Shown here in pieces: positions 24,705 through 31,396 of a stretch of DNA of 38,644 nucleotides. How positions within the stretch are numbered: position 1 is the stretch's first letter; each line of letters begins with the position of its first letter. The position numbers and the translations under genes were made by a program. The stretch is from an uncultured Clostridia bacterium (lineage in GTDB: Bacteria > Bacillota > Clostridia > TANB77 > CAG-508): positions 1 through 38,644 of the forward strand of contig CAKPPS010000013.1 of the NCBI GenBank assembly GCA_934177795.1, read 5' to 3'. Under the pieces are notes generated by a model. The model saw nothing but the letters and a program-made list of their open reading frames with translations. It had not been told where the DNA came from and searched no databases.

Positions 24705-25610
24705 CTATATTATTGCATTTACAAAGTCTTCTTTATTAAATATTTCCATATCATCTATTTTTTCACCAACACCAATAAATTTAACCGGTATTTTATTTTC
24801 TTCTACAATTCCTATAACAGCTCCACCTTTTGCTGTTCCATCTAATTTTGTTAATACTAATCCTGTTATATCCGCTTCTTCTTTAAATGCTTTTACCTGT
24901 GAAATTGCATTTTGTCCAGTTGTTCCATCAATTACTAGTAATACTTCTTTTGCACTATCAGGCATTTCTTTATTTATTACTTTTTGTATTTTATTTAATT
25001 CATCCATTAGGTATTTTTTATTATGCAATCTACCAGCAGTATCTACTATTAATATATCCGCATTTTTTTCTTTAGTAATTTTTATTGCATCATATACAAC
25101 AGATGCTGGGTCTACACCTTCTTCTCTTTTTACTATTTCTGAACCTGATCTTTTTGCCCATATTTCTAGTTGTTCGACTGCCGCTGCTCTAAATGTATCT
25201 GCTGCTGCTACTACTACCTTTTTTCCATTCTTTACTAATCTATTTGCTATTTTACCTATTGAGGTTGTTTTTCCTACACCATTTACTCCAACAACTAATA
25301 TTACTGATGGTTTTGTATCTAATTTTAAACTACTATCAGTTTCATCAAATATTGACATTATTTCATCTCTTAATGCTTTTTTAACTTCTTCTTCATCTTG
25401 TATATTATCTCTTTTTATTTTTTTTCTTAAATTATCTATTATTCTTACAGATGTATCCATTCCAATATCTGACATTATTAATATTTCTTCTAATTCTTCT
25501 AAAAATTCTTCATCTACTTTTCTAAATGTACTAAATATTCCATTTATTTTTTCATCTAATGAATTTTTTGTTTTGCTTAATCCTGTTTTTAATTTATCAA
25601 AAAAGCCCAT
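24705..25610 (-). CDS. ftsY: Signal recognition particle receptor FtsY
   Basis: A 301-aa SRP GTPase. It has an N domain (residues 1-95), G1 GVNGVGKTT (108-116), ADTFRAAAVEQL, DPASVVYDA, the DTAGR switch, TKLDGTAKGG, and the closing FIGVGEKIDDMEIFN motif. The acidic A domain of E. coli FtsY is absent, as usual in Gram-positives. It brings ribosome-SRP complexes to the membrane translocon. The UPF0182 gene follows immediately. Confidence 0.97.
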   Translation of the reverse strand: MGFFDKLKTGLSKTKNSLDEKINGIFSTFRKVDEEFLEELEEILIMSDIGMDTSVRIIDNLRKKIKRDNIQDEEEVKKALRDEIMSIFDETDSSLKLDTKPSVILVVGVNGVGKTTSIGKIANRLVKNGKKVVVAAADTFRAAAVEQLEIWAKRSGSEIVKREEGVDPASVVYDAIKITKEKNADILIVDTAGRLHNKKYLMDELNKIQKVINKEMPDSAKEVLLVIDGTTGQNAISQVKAFKEEADITGLVLTKLDGTAKGGAVIGIVEENKIPVKFIGVGEKIDDMEIFNKEDFVNAII

Positions 25611-25815
25611 ATAATCTCTCCTTAAAATTAATCTATAATGTATTTTAACATATTTTTTGCTATATGTGTACTGTTTTATCTTATATTTTCTTCTTTATTG
25701 TTATCTAAATCATTATTTAAATATATATGTAAATCCGTATATCACATTATATATCTCTAACTATTAAACTTGTGAAATCCATCTATGTATTTACATTATT
25801 ATATAAATTTAATAA

Positions 25816-25843
25816 AGTATATCATAATTCTAGCAAATTACAA
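25816..25843 (-). promoter_or_regulatory. Probable promoter of ftsY operon
   Basis: Minus strand TTGTAA (25843-25838), 16-bp spacer, TG-extended TATACT (25821-25816). It gives a 5' leader of about 200 nt. The interval 25611-25950 otherwise shows no gene and no strong hairpin; short frames in it have no ribosome binding site. Confidence 0.55.
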
Positions 25844-25951
25844 CAGTTATTTAATAGATATTTATATTCTAGAATTTAATGTAGTATTTGCATGTACAGA
25901 AAATATGGAAGTCCATATATTCAATAAAGACTTGTTAATTGGAAATAAAAC

Positions 25952-25980
25952 TTGTAATTTTATGTAAATTTTGGTATAAT
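25952..25980 (+). promoter_or_regulatory. Promoter of cysteine-cluster gene
   Basis: TTGTAA (25952-25957), 17-bp spacer, TG-extended TATAAT (25975-25980), about 45 bp before the GGAGGA and ATG. Confidence 0.72.
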
Positions 25981-26031
25981 AACTACGAAACATGTAAATA
26001 GTTATTAAATAATGAATTGGAGGACTACAAA

Positions 26032-26604
26032 ATGAATGATAATCAACTTTATAGCTACATTGAAGAATTAACGTTTCCAAAGTTACCTTATCGGAGTGTA
26101 AAAAAAGACTATTCAGTCTTAAAAAATGTGAATAAAAAAGCATGCGCCCAATGTGGTGGACTCTGTTGTAAACGCTGTGGCTGTCATTTTAGCCCTGATG
26201 ACTTTCAAGAAATTTCTTTTGATTTTTTGAAGAAGGAATTAGAAAAAGGATATATTTCCATTGACTTTGTAAATGGAGAAATGATACTTGAGGATTTTGG
26301 GGTTTATATTCTTAGAATACGAAATCAAGATTCACCTATTGTAGATACAGGCTATGGAAAAAATAATTGTATTTTGCTTACTCCAAATGGATGTAAACTT
26401 AATTACAAACACAGACCAACTGGCGGAAAGCTTTTAATCCCATCAGAAGAGCTCCGACCTGGATTATTAGGGGAACCACCAAAAAGGAAATGTATTTCTT
26501 CTTACGATATTCGTAAATGTTGTTATGAGTGGAAACCACATAAAAAACTTTTATATGAATTATCAGAATACTTCAAAGATAAAGATTTTCCATGTTCATT
26601 ATAA
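26032..26604 (+). CDS. Cysteine-cluster (YkgJ-like metal/Fe-S-binding) protein
   Basis: A 190-aa protein with ten or more cysteines in family-like positions: CAQCGGLCCKRCGCHFSPDDF near residues 36-56, then CILLTPNGCKLNYKHRP, KRKCISS and RKCCYEW. The arrangement resembles YkgJ-type (PF03692) proteins annotated as zinc- or iron-chelating or Fe-S binding. The ATG at 26032 is chosen over an in-frame TTG at 26017, as GGAGGA lies seven bases upstream. It is the first gene of an acquired-looking island, and its base use differs from ftsY. Function unknown. Confidence 0.72.
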   Translation: MNDNQLYSYIEELTFPKLPYRSVKKDYSVLKNVNKKACAQCGGLCCKRCGCHFSPDDFQEISFDFLKKELEKGYISIDFVNGEMILEDFGVYILRIRNQDSPIVDTGYGKNNCILLTPNGCKLNYKHRPTGGKLLIPSEELRPGLLGEPPKRKCISSYDIRKCCYEWKPHKKLLYELSEYFKDKDFPCSL

Positions 26605-26667
26605 GATTATGCAAGTTACATAATCTTACCAAAAAACTGCATCAAGCAGAACTCTAGTTAATGGGTA

Positions 26668-26700
26668 AAAAAATGGCACAAATTGTGTGCCATTTTTTAT
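26668..26700. terminator. Terminator, bidirectional
   Basis: AAAATGGCACA/TGTGCCATTTT stem with a short loop and A/T runs on both sides. It ends the cysteine-cluster transcript and the convergent frameshifted gene. Confidence 0.85.
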
Positions 26701-27264
26701 TCTTGATAAATTGTAACTATTGGTATACCTTTAAAACATTTTTTATTTTTTTCATCATCAGCCTCTTTAAAGTAATATCTAACTAAATTATTTTTATTCT
26801 TGTTTCCTTTTTCCATATAATTAAACGAATATACTTTAATTGTATTATCCTTTAAATTTTTAATATTGGAAATAAAAATTCCATCTTTATATTCTATATC
26901 TTCAATAGTACTACTCTCATCAGATTTTGAATAAATCCTAATAAAAGCATTCTCCTTTTTTTTCTGCTTTTTTTATAAATTCATCAATAGTATAAATATT
27001 ACTTGATACTACTTTATTTTTATTTTCAACAAAACATCCATCTTTTATTGCATCTTCTATAGTATAATTAGATGGTATTTCACTTAATTTTATAAAATTA
27101 GGATTTTCTATATATGTATATTCTATACTAGTTTCTGATTTTTCTCTCGATACAGCTTTATCTACAACTGCATACCAAACATTATTTTTATTACTATAAT
27201 TAGGATTTTCCTTTTGTTTCATAATTATATGTGTTGTTGTTTCATCAGCTTTATTTTTGGTCAT
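26697..27264 (-). pseudogene. DUF4362-like protein, frameshifted and probably N-truncated
   Basis: The first frame (27264-26938, 108 aa) contains YTIEDAIKDGCFVENKNKVV and IYTIDEFIKKA, and stops after ECFY. Removing one A from the A8 tract at 26956-26963 (coding strand) continues the protein for about 75 more residues: ENAFIRIYSKSDESSTIEDI, then EYKDGIFISNIKNLKDNTIK and on to a stop at 26697. The pattern fits DUF4362 (Ai.nGDvv then IRi..yT.eg), at low confidence. Members are usually lipoproteins, but no signal peptide and no good ribosome binding site are seen here, so the 5' end may also be lost. Confidence 0.62.
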
Positions 27265-27360
27265 TTAAACAATATCATTTTTGGTACTCTCTTTCAATAT
27301 TTTTTTAATATACTTGTGACATATCTATTTTAAACCTATATTATTAAATTTTTTGTGAAA

Positions 27361-27394
27361 GAAAAGGTGGTGGCTCAATTAAACGAGCCACCAC
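27361..27394 (-). terminator. Terminator of radical SAM gene
   Basis: GTGGTGGCTC/GAGCCACCAC, 10-bp GC-rich stem with an 8-nt loop, followed on the minus strand by CTTTTCTTTC. About 300 bp from here to the frameshifted gene hold nothing else. Confidence 0.88.
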
Positions 27395-27409
27395 AAAATT
27401 GGTTAATAA

Positions 27410-28276
27410 TTAATTGAAGTCGGCATAAATCCAGTTAGGTGCTGTTAATCCGTCTGAGTAAATTACCATAAAGGTGGGATGTGGGTAAAAAAGAGATTCT
27501 TCTAACTTATAACCACACAGTCTCTTCAGATGAAATTTAACTCCATCGAAATTTACAATATCAATACATCCGGTTTGAATTAACTGCGTTGAATTCTTAG
27601 GTTCAATTAAGCTGAATTTTTCAAAAAACGGGTACAGAGCTACCCAGTTTTTATCATATTCCTCATGCCCATGATTCAGACCAATATACTTTACCTCAGA
27701 AATTCTGCATCCATCAATGTGAATTTCATGGCAAAGCTCAATGAGCTTTTCAACAAAATGATCATCGCCAATCCACTTTTGGGTTACAACCATATTAAAG
27801 GTTGTTTCAAATTGCTTTTCTTCCAAAGCATTTCGAATGTTATCAAATCGAATTGGTAATCCAATCGTTTCTGCATTTAGAGATTCCTTATAGTGGTGTA
27901 AAGCTATTCTCAGCTCATCCACAAGACCATTTAATCTTGCTACCTTTTCTGGTGTTAAAAAGCAACCATTGGTATTCAAGATAATTTTTTGCTTATGTGG
28001 TCTGATTCCTTCAAGCAAGGAAATAAGTTTATCGAAATGCAACAAAGGTTCTCCTCCGGTAACATCAACAACCTGAAAATCGGTAGCTTCAATACTAGCT
28101 TTAACCATTGCAGGTATATCCATAGTTCTAGGGTTTCGATTACCATGGTCGATGCAAAATTCGCATTTACCAGGGCAATCGTTGCAAAATTTAATTTGCT
28201 GTAACAGAGGTGCTTCAATTGAACAGGTACAATTTTTTGCTGGTACTAAATGCCGTACGTCTTCATTTGGATTCAT
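27410..28276 (-). CDS. Radical SAM protein of unknown function
   Basis: A 288-aa radical SAM enzyme with the 4Fe-4S motif CPGKCEFC (C-x3-C-x2-C) near residue 34, TGGEPLL (SAM binding), ILNTNGCFLT and a full partial barrel. There is no SPASM domain, but two later cysteines (QTGCIDI, RLCGYK) near the C-terminus could hold another metal. The MoaA GTP-binding tail is absent. The start at 28276 (MNPNEDVRH) is chosen because AAGGAG precedes it and the promoter lies at 28327-28355; an upstream in-frame ATG would lie before the transcript start. It is solitary: no obvious peptide substrate gene lies nearby. Confidence 0.85.
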   Translation of the reverse strand: MNPNEDVRHLVPAKNCTCSIEAPLLQQIKFCNDCPGKCEFCIDHGNRNPRTMDIPAMVKASIEATDFQVVDVTGGEPLLHFDKLISLLEGIRPHKQKIILNTNGCFLTPEKVARLNGLVDELRIALHHYKESLNAETIGLPIRFDNIRNALEEKQFETTFNMVVTQKWIGDDHFVEKLIELCHEIHIDGCRISEVKYIGLNHGHEEYDKNWVALYPFFEKFSLIEPKNSTQLIQTGCIDIVNFDGVKFHLKRLCGYKLEESLFYPHPTFMVIYSDGLTAPNWIYADFN

Positions 28277-28326
28277 TATATCGTCTCCTTCCACTTTATC
28301 CAAAAAGTTTGCACTTAACATAATAT

Positions 28327-28355
28327 ATTGTAACATGTTTAGAAAAAAAAAACAA
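28327..28355 (-). promoter_or_regulatory. Promoter of radical SAM gene
   Basis: Minus strand TTGTTT (28355-28350), 17-bp T-rich spacer, TG-extended TACAAT (28332-28327). It sets the transcript start near 28320 and decides the start codon. Confidence 0.72.
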
Positions 28356-28362
28356 GATAACT

Positions 28363-28382
28363 AAAAAAATATCATAGATATT
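28363..28382 (-). terminator. A/T terminator of the structured RNA
   Basis: AATATC/GATATT stem with a TAT loop, followed on the minus strand by TTTTTTT-type bases. The stem has little GC, so efficiency is uncertain. Confidence 0.5.
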
Positions 28383-28809
28383 AGGAAATAGAGAAATAAA
28401 TTTCCACCAGCTTAGCTGGTGGTTTTTCCTTTACGCCTAAAAGGCTTCTCTACTGGTTTCCACTGAAGTGGCCTTTGCGACTGACTTTTGCACTTGTCAG
28501 TCGCTCCCCCTTTAAGGGGTCTATTTCTTCTATTGTCATTTGGTCGCTCAACTTGTCTTCTTTTAATTGATTTGCTCTATATTCCTTTTAAGCTCTACCG
28601 AACCCCAAGACAATCTTGGGGTTTTAGAAATACAAAAATTAAGTCGATTTAATCGACTTATATCTGTGAAATCTATATTCACTTTTGGTTTTCGCAGACT
28701 CCAGTATTATCAATACTTTTAAGCAGTTCAACGAAAACGTGTAATGGAGCGAACGTCGTAGTTATTTACAACTTTTTCTCTTAAAGACTGATACAAATAT
28801 CAATCAATT
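28383..28809 (-). ncRNA. Candidate structured RNA, about 430 nt; omega-RNA/IS200-IS605 end-like
   Basis: No credible protein frame fills this interval, but eight hairpins lie in a row: 28404-28422 (CCACCAGC/GCTGGTGG), 28435-28445, 28460-28471, 28477-28504 (GCGACTGAC/GTCAGTCGC), 28507-28519, 28601-28623 (AACCCCAAGA/TCTTGGGGTT), 28641-28659 and 28666-28682. It is GC-richer than the flanks. A promoter at 28816-28843 and a short terminator at 28363-28382 define a minus-strand unit. The dense hairpins resemble TnpB/IscB-associated guide RNAs or the right end of an IS200/IS605 element, but no tnpA, tnpB or iscB is present. Identity is a guess; structure is seen. Confidence 0.55.
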
Positions 28810-28815
28810 TATTAA

Positions 28816-28843
28816 AGTATATCATATTTTTTATAAATTGCAA
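28816..28843 (-). promoter_or_regulatory. Promoter of the structured RNA
   Basis: Minus strand TTGCAA (28843-28838), 16-bp spacer, TG-extended TATACT (28821-28816). It closely resembles the ftsY-side promoter at 25816-25843. Confidence 0.6.
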
Positions 28844-28880
28844 TAGTTATATTAAATCAATTATATATTTTCAAAAGTAA

Positions 28881-28916
28881 AACACGAGCTCAACAATAGT
28901 AGAGCTCGTGTTTTAT
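28881..28916 (-). terminator. Terminator of the 451-aa gene
   Basis: AACACGAGCTC/GAGCTCGTGTT, 11 bp with a 10-nt loop, with T-rich sequence after it on either strand. Confidence 0.88.
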
Positions 28917-28939
28917 TTTTGAAAATACAGTTTTACGTA

Positions 28940-30295
28940 TTACAGAGTTGCATAGATTTGGTCAACTGTAACTGTTCTATCGTAGAAAGGTCCTCTATCA
29001 TAATAATGAATAAGAGTCTTTCCGTTAGAATCATTTATACAGTAACCATAATCATCCCGAACGATAGAAATGTTCTCGGGCAGAATAACACTGTAATAAT
29101 AGTTGTCTGCTTCCTGTAATACCTGAATGCCAATCTTTTTATAGATTTCAAGCAGATATTCTTCCTTATCATACTTTTTAGAGTATTCAATGGGAACTCT
29201 ACGATCATAATGAATAGGAAGCATAGACTGACGGTCTGTTGCTGTATTCATAACAGCAGTACCAAAGTCAATTGCGGAATCATTTTCCATACCTAACAAT
29301 GCTCCTGCTAAGGTCATCATACCTGCTAACTCAGTTGCATCATTTTTAGGTTCAGGGGTAGAGTTCTTTTCGCGAAGATATCTCTTATAATGGTCTTTGA
29401 AGCCATATTCATATTCAGAAGAATCCTTATCATACATAGATAAAAAGAATTCAACTCTCTCATCGTTGAGAGGAATATCTCTAATTCGATACCCATCGTT
29501 GATTACAGCAGCTTGCCAAAACTTCACATTGCCTCTTTCCGCCATAGGTGCTTCTCTTTCAAGAGCAACCTCACTGAAACACTTAATGTTTTTAGTGCTG
29601 TCATTCAACAAGTCAACAAGGAAGTTGGTTGTTAAGATACTTTCAGGGATATCTTCCATTACTGGTGTGCCATTTCCAAGACAAAGAGCAAAGTAGAATT
29701 CTGGTGTTCGATATTCTTCAGGTGTAATACCCAAGAACTTGTTTTCTCCATGCCTATTTTCAGCAAAGCATCTAGCACCGATAATATACAGCTCCTGTGT
29801 CAAAACTTCAGGTTTTCTTCTATATACAGAATAAAACCAGTCATCACAATCACCACGTCTGTCTACATACCGCATATTAACAGATCTGAACATAGCACAT
29901 GCTACCATCTCCTCATCGATAAACTCAAGTGGCATATACTCAAAATCATTAAGCTCGAACTCCAGTCCATAATAATCTGTTGCAATATGGTCTTTAAAGA
30001 ACTGCTTGTCAAACTTTGCAGGATGTGTTTTTACATATTCAACGATATCCTCGTATGCACCTGATAATGCGTGTAGGAAAAATTCTCTTGTACGATATTC
30101 CTCAGGAATATCTCTGAATTTTATTTTTCCATAGCTGTTAGCATATACATAGTGACCAGGTGTCAAGTTAGCAGGAATGGATTGAACATTATCCCAACAA
30201 TAAATCGGCATATCATCTTTGATGCCCTGTGAATAACCTTTCTGCTCGAACATTTTCTCGAGTCTCTTATAAGCCTGTAATTCTGTGATTTTCAT
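28940..30295 (-). CDS. 451-aa repeat protein of unknown function
   Basis: The N-terminal two thirds carry degenerate repeats of about 40-60 residues built on one motif: FRDIPEEYRTREFFLHAL, EYMPLEFIDEEMVACAM, GITPEEYRTPEFYFALC, EDIPESILTTNFLVDLL and IRDIPLNDERVEFFLSMY. A helical solenoid is likely, in the manner of DUF4116-type repeats. A low-complexity region and a final domain with aromatic strands (YSVILPENISIVRDDYGYCIND, YYDRGPFYDRTVTVDQIY) follow. There is no signal peptide, so it is cytoplasmic. Codon use is richer in C and G than the neighbouring host genes, indicating transfer. The ATG lies behind AAGGAGGACA, which the leader may mask. Confidence 0.75.
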   Translation of the reverse strand: MKITELQAYKRLEKMFEQKGYSQGIKDDMPIYCWDNVQSIPANLTPGHYVYANSYGKIKFRDIPEEYRTREFFLHALSGAYEDIVEYVKTHPAKFDKQFFKDHIATDYYGLEFELNDFEYMPLEFIDEEMVACAMFRSVNMRYVDRRGDCDDWFYSVYRRKPEVLTQELYIIGARCFAENRHGENKFLGITPEEYRTPEFYFALCLGNGTPVMEDIPESILTTNFLVDLLNDSTKNIKCFSEVALEREAPMAERGNVKFWQAAVINDGYRIRDIPLNDERVEFFLSMYDKDSSEYEYGFKDHYKRYLREKNSTPEPKNDATELAGMMTLAGALLGMENDSAIDFGTAVMNTATDRQSMLPIHYDRRVPIEYSKKYDKEEYLLEIYKKIGIQVLQEADNYYYSVILPENISIVRDDYGYCINDSNGKTLIHYYDRGPFYDRTVTVDQIYATL

Positions 30296-30300
30296 GTTTT

Positions 30301-30369
30301 TGTCCTCCTTATTTATTTTTTAATGTTTACATGAATTTACATAGTTTGGAGGACATAGTGCCCTCCAAA
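30301..30369 (-). promoter_or_regulatory. Leader with mutually exclusive hairpins: candidate translational attenuator
   Basis: In the transcript, segment 1 UUUGGAGG (30369-30362) can pair with CCUCCAAA (30352-30345). The overlapping segment 2 UGUCCUCC (30355-30348) is the exact complement of the gene's own Shine-Dalgarno region GGAGGACA (30308-30301). The two pairings of 8 bp each share CCUCC and exclude one another. A 9-codon leader frame with its own GGAGGG begins inside segment 2. Confidence 0.6.
30327..30356 (-). CDS. Putative leader peptide, 9 aa
   Basis: ATG at 30356, five to seven bases after GGAGGG (part of segment 1), encodes MSSKLCKFM and then TAA. A ribosome on it would cover segment 2 and free the downstream Shine-Dalgarno sequence. 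This is the layout of erm- and cat-type leader peptides. No homology to a known leader is claimed. Confidence 0.42.
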   Translation of the reverse strand: MSSKLCKFM

Positions 30370-30408
30370 TTTTGGTAAGGGCTACTTATATGAAAAGTCC
30401 TATACCTC

Positions 30409-30437
30409 ATTATACTATATTTTACATAAAATTGCAA
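30409..30437 (-). promoter_or_regulatory. Promoter of the 451-aa gene
   Basis: Minus strand TTGCAA (30437-30432), 17-bp spacer, TATAAT (30414-30409). It gives a leader of about 105 nt that contains the candidate attenuator. Confidence 0.75.
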
Positions 30438-30502
30438 CTTATACAAACTATTCCATATAAAAGTAAATGATTTTCTAAAGTTCATTTACTTTTAATAACT
30501 TT

Positions 30503-30892
30503 TTACACATAAACCAATTCACTAAAAACAATTTCTTCAGCTTGAGCCTTAATAGAGTTCATTGTACCTACCCAATAAAGCATATCTGTATTTTTCATAT
30601 CTTCGGTCAAATTGCTTTTTTCTTTTAACTCACTAATAATCTGTTGTACTCTATTATCTGCCGTTTCTTGTATTTCTTTCAAATGTGTATTTAATGTTCC
30701 GTCCATTAGCATTATAATATATTCAGCCTTTTTATGCTCCTTCAAATATTTTAATCTCATTCTTCCATATTTATTTAAAGTGATTTTTTCTTGTTTAGGC
30801 ATTACTAGGTTTGGTAAATAATAATCTCCCTCTAAATGATATTCAATACCTGTTCTTTCATCCATTTTTATTTTTGGTAATTCATTATTCAT
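30503..30892 (-). CDS. tnpV: TnpV-type transposon-encoded protein
   Basis: A 129-aa protein with the TnpV (PF14198) signature: IEYHLEGDYYLPNLVMPKQE, GRMRLKYLKEHKKAEYIIML, GTLNTHLKEI and MLYWVGTMNSIKAQAEEIVFSELVY. TnpV genes travel with clostridial integrative and mobilizable elements (Tn4451 type); the function is not established. The ATG at 30892 follows GGGAG; an in-frame ATG lies at 30928. With the relaxase remnant upstream it is debris of a lost mobile element. Confidence 0.88.
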   Translation of the reverse strand: MNNELPKIKMDERTGIEYHLEGDYYLPNLVMPKQEKITLNKYGRMRLKYLKEHKKAEYIIMLMDGTLNTHLKEIQETADNRVQQIISELKEKSNLTEDMKNTDMLYWVGTMNSIKAQAEEIVFSELVYV

Positions 30893-30908
30893 AGCTTTTT
30901 TTCTCCCT

Positions 30909-31166
30909 TTAAAATCTGGTATCATCATTTTTCTTTTTATTCTTGATTTGCTTGTTTTGATCTGGTATTGTTACTTTTCTAGCAATATTATTTGCAATTT
31001 CATTATCATTGTTGTCAAATATATCATTTTTATATAAATCATCACTTACAATTTTATAGTTTTCATCTTTATCAAAACAAATTCTTTTATGAAAATGGCT
31101 CATAATACTATGCCAAAAGCCTTTAAACTTTTGCAATTCTTGTTTTAGTTTTTCTTTTTCAGTTAG
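30909..31166 (-). pseudogene. C-terminal remnant of a mobilization/relaxase protein
   Basis: The frame encodes LTEKEKLKQELQKFKGFWHS, then HKRICFDKDENYKIVSDDLY and a basic tail. In style this matches the C-terminal region of MobA/MobL or Pre/MobV plasmid relaxases of Bacillota. No start codon or N-terminal relaxase domain remains: upstream the frame runs into the terminator of tRNA-Thr. It is probably the scar of an element that integrated at the tRNA 3' end. The assignment rests on pattern memory and is moderate. Confidence 0.5.
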
Positions 31167-31177
31167 TTTTATATAAA

Positions 31178-31211
31178 ATAAAAACTTACGAACTATAATC
31201 AGTCCGTAAGT
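31178..31211 (-). terminator. Terminator of tRNA-Thr
   Basis: Minus strand ACTTACGGACT/AGTTCGTAAGT (one G-U pair), 6-nt loop, followed by TTTTTATTTTAT. It lies ten bases after the tRNA 3' end. Confidence 0.88.
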
Positions 31212-31221
31212 TGATTTCAAA

Positions 31222-31297
31222 TGGAGCTATTAGGCGGAATCGAACCGCCGACCTACAGGTTACGAATCTGTTGCTCTACCAACTGAGCTATAATAGC
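31222..31297 (-). tRNA. tRNA-Thr (anticodon CGU)
   Basis: A 76-nt tRNA with acceptor GCTATTA/TAATAGC, D arm GCTCAGTTGGTAGAGC, loop TTCGTAA with anticodon CGT, and T arm GGCGGTTCGATTCCGCC. Discriminator T and CCA are encoded. The anticodon stem ACAGA/CCTGT has an A-C mismatch at 31-39. An Arg reading (TCG) would need an abnormal loop and is less likely. Confidence 0.9.
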
Positions 31298-31303
31298 ATA
31301 TAA

Positions 31304-31333
31304 GTAAAGTAGTAATAATCTTTACTACTTTAC
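31304..31333. terminator. Hairpin upstream of tRNA-Thr
   Basis: GTAAAGTAGTAA/TTACTACTTTAC, 12-bp stem with a short loop, between the surface-protein operon and the tRNA. On the minus strand the tail is TTATAT, so termination is possible but weak. It may instead be a processing site. Confidence 0.55.
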
Positions 31334-31396
31334 AATAATATTATAAATTAGGTTTAATTGCTATTTTTTGTTATATAATTTTAAATACTTTTATAT

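Noticed and set aside
25862..26143. 93-codon minus-strand frame over the start of the cysteine-cluster gene
   Set aside because: It overlaps a good promoter, ribosome binding site and conserved start on the other strand and has no start signal of its own.
28404..28422. Hairpin read as a plus-strand terminator (followed by TTTTT)
   Set aside because: No plus-strand gene ends here; it is more naturally the last large hairpin of the minus-strand RNA or an element end.
25806..28850. 45-bp similarity between 25806-25850 and 28806-28850, considered as direct repeats bordering an inserted element
   Set aside because: Both copies match leftward promoters of the same type (TTGnAA, 16-bp spacer, TG-extended TATACT), which explains the similarity better.
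31167..31220. N-terminal extension (MKSTYGLIIV...) of the relaxase remnant
   Set aside because: These codons are the terminator hairpin of tRNA-Thr, so they are not part of a real protein.
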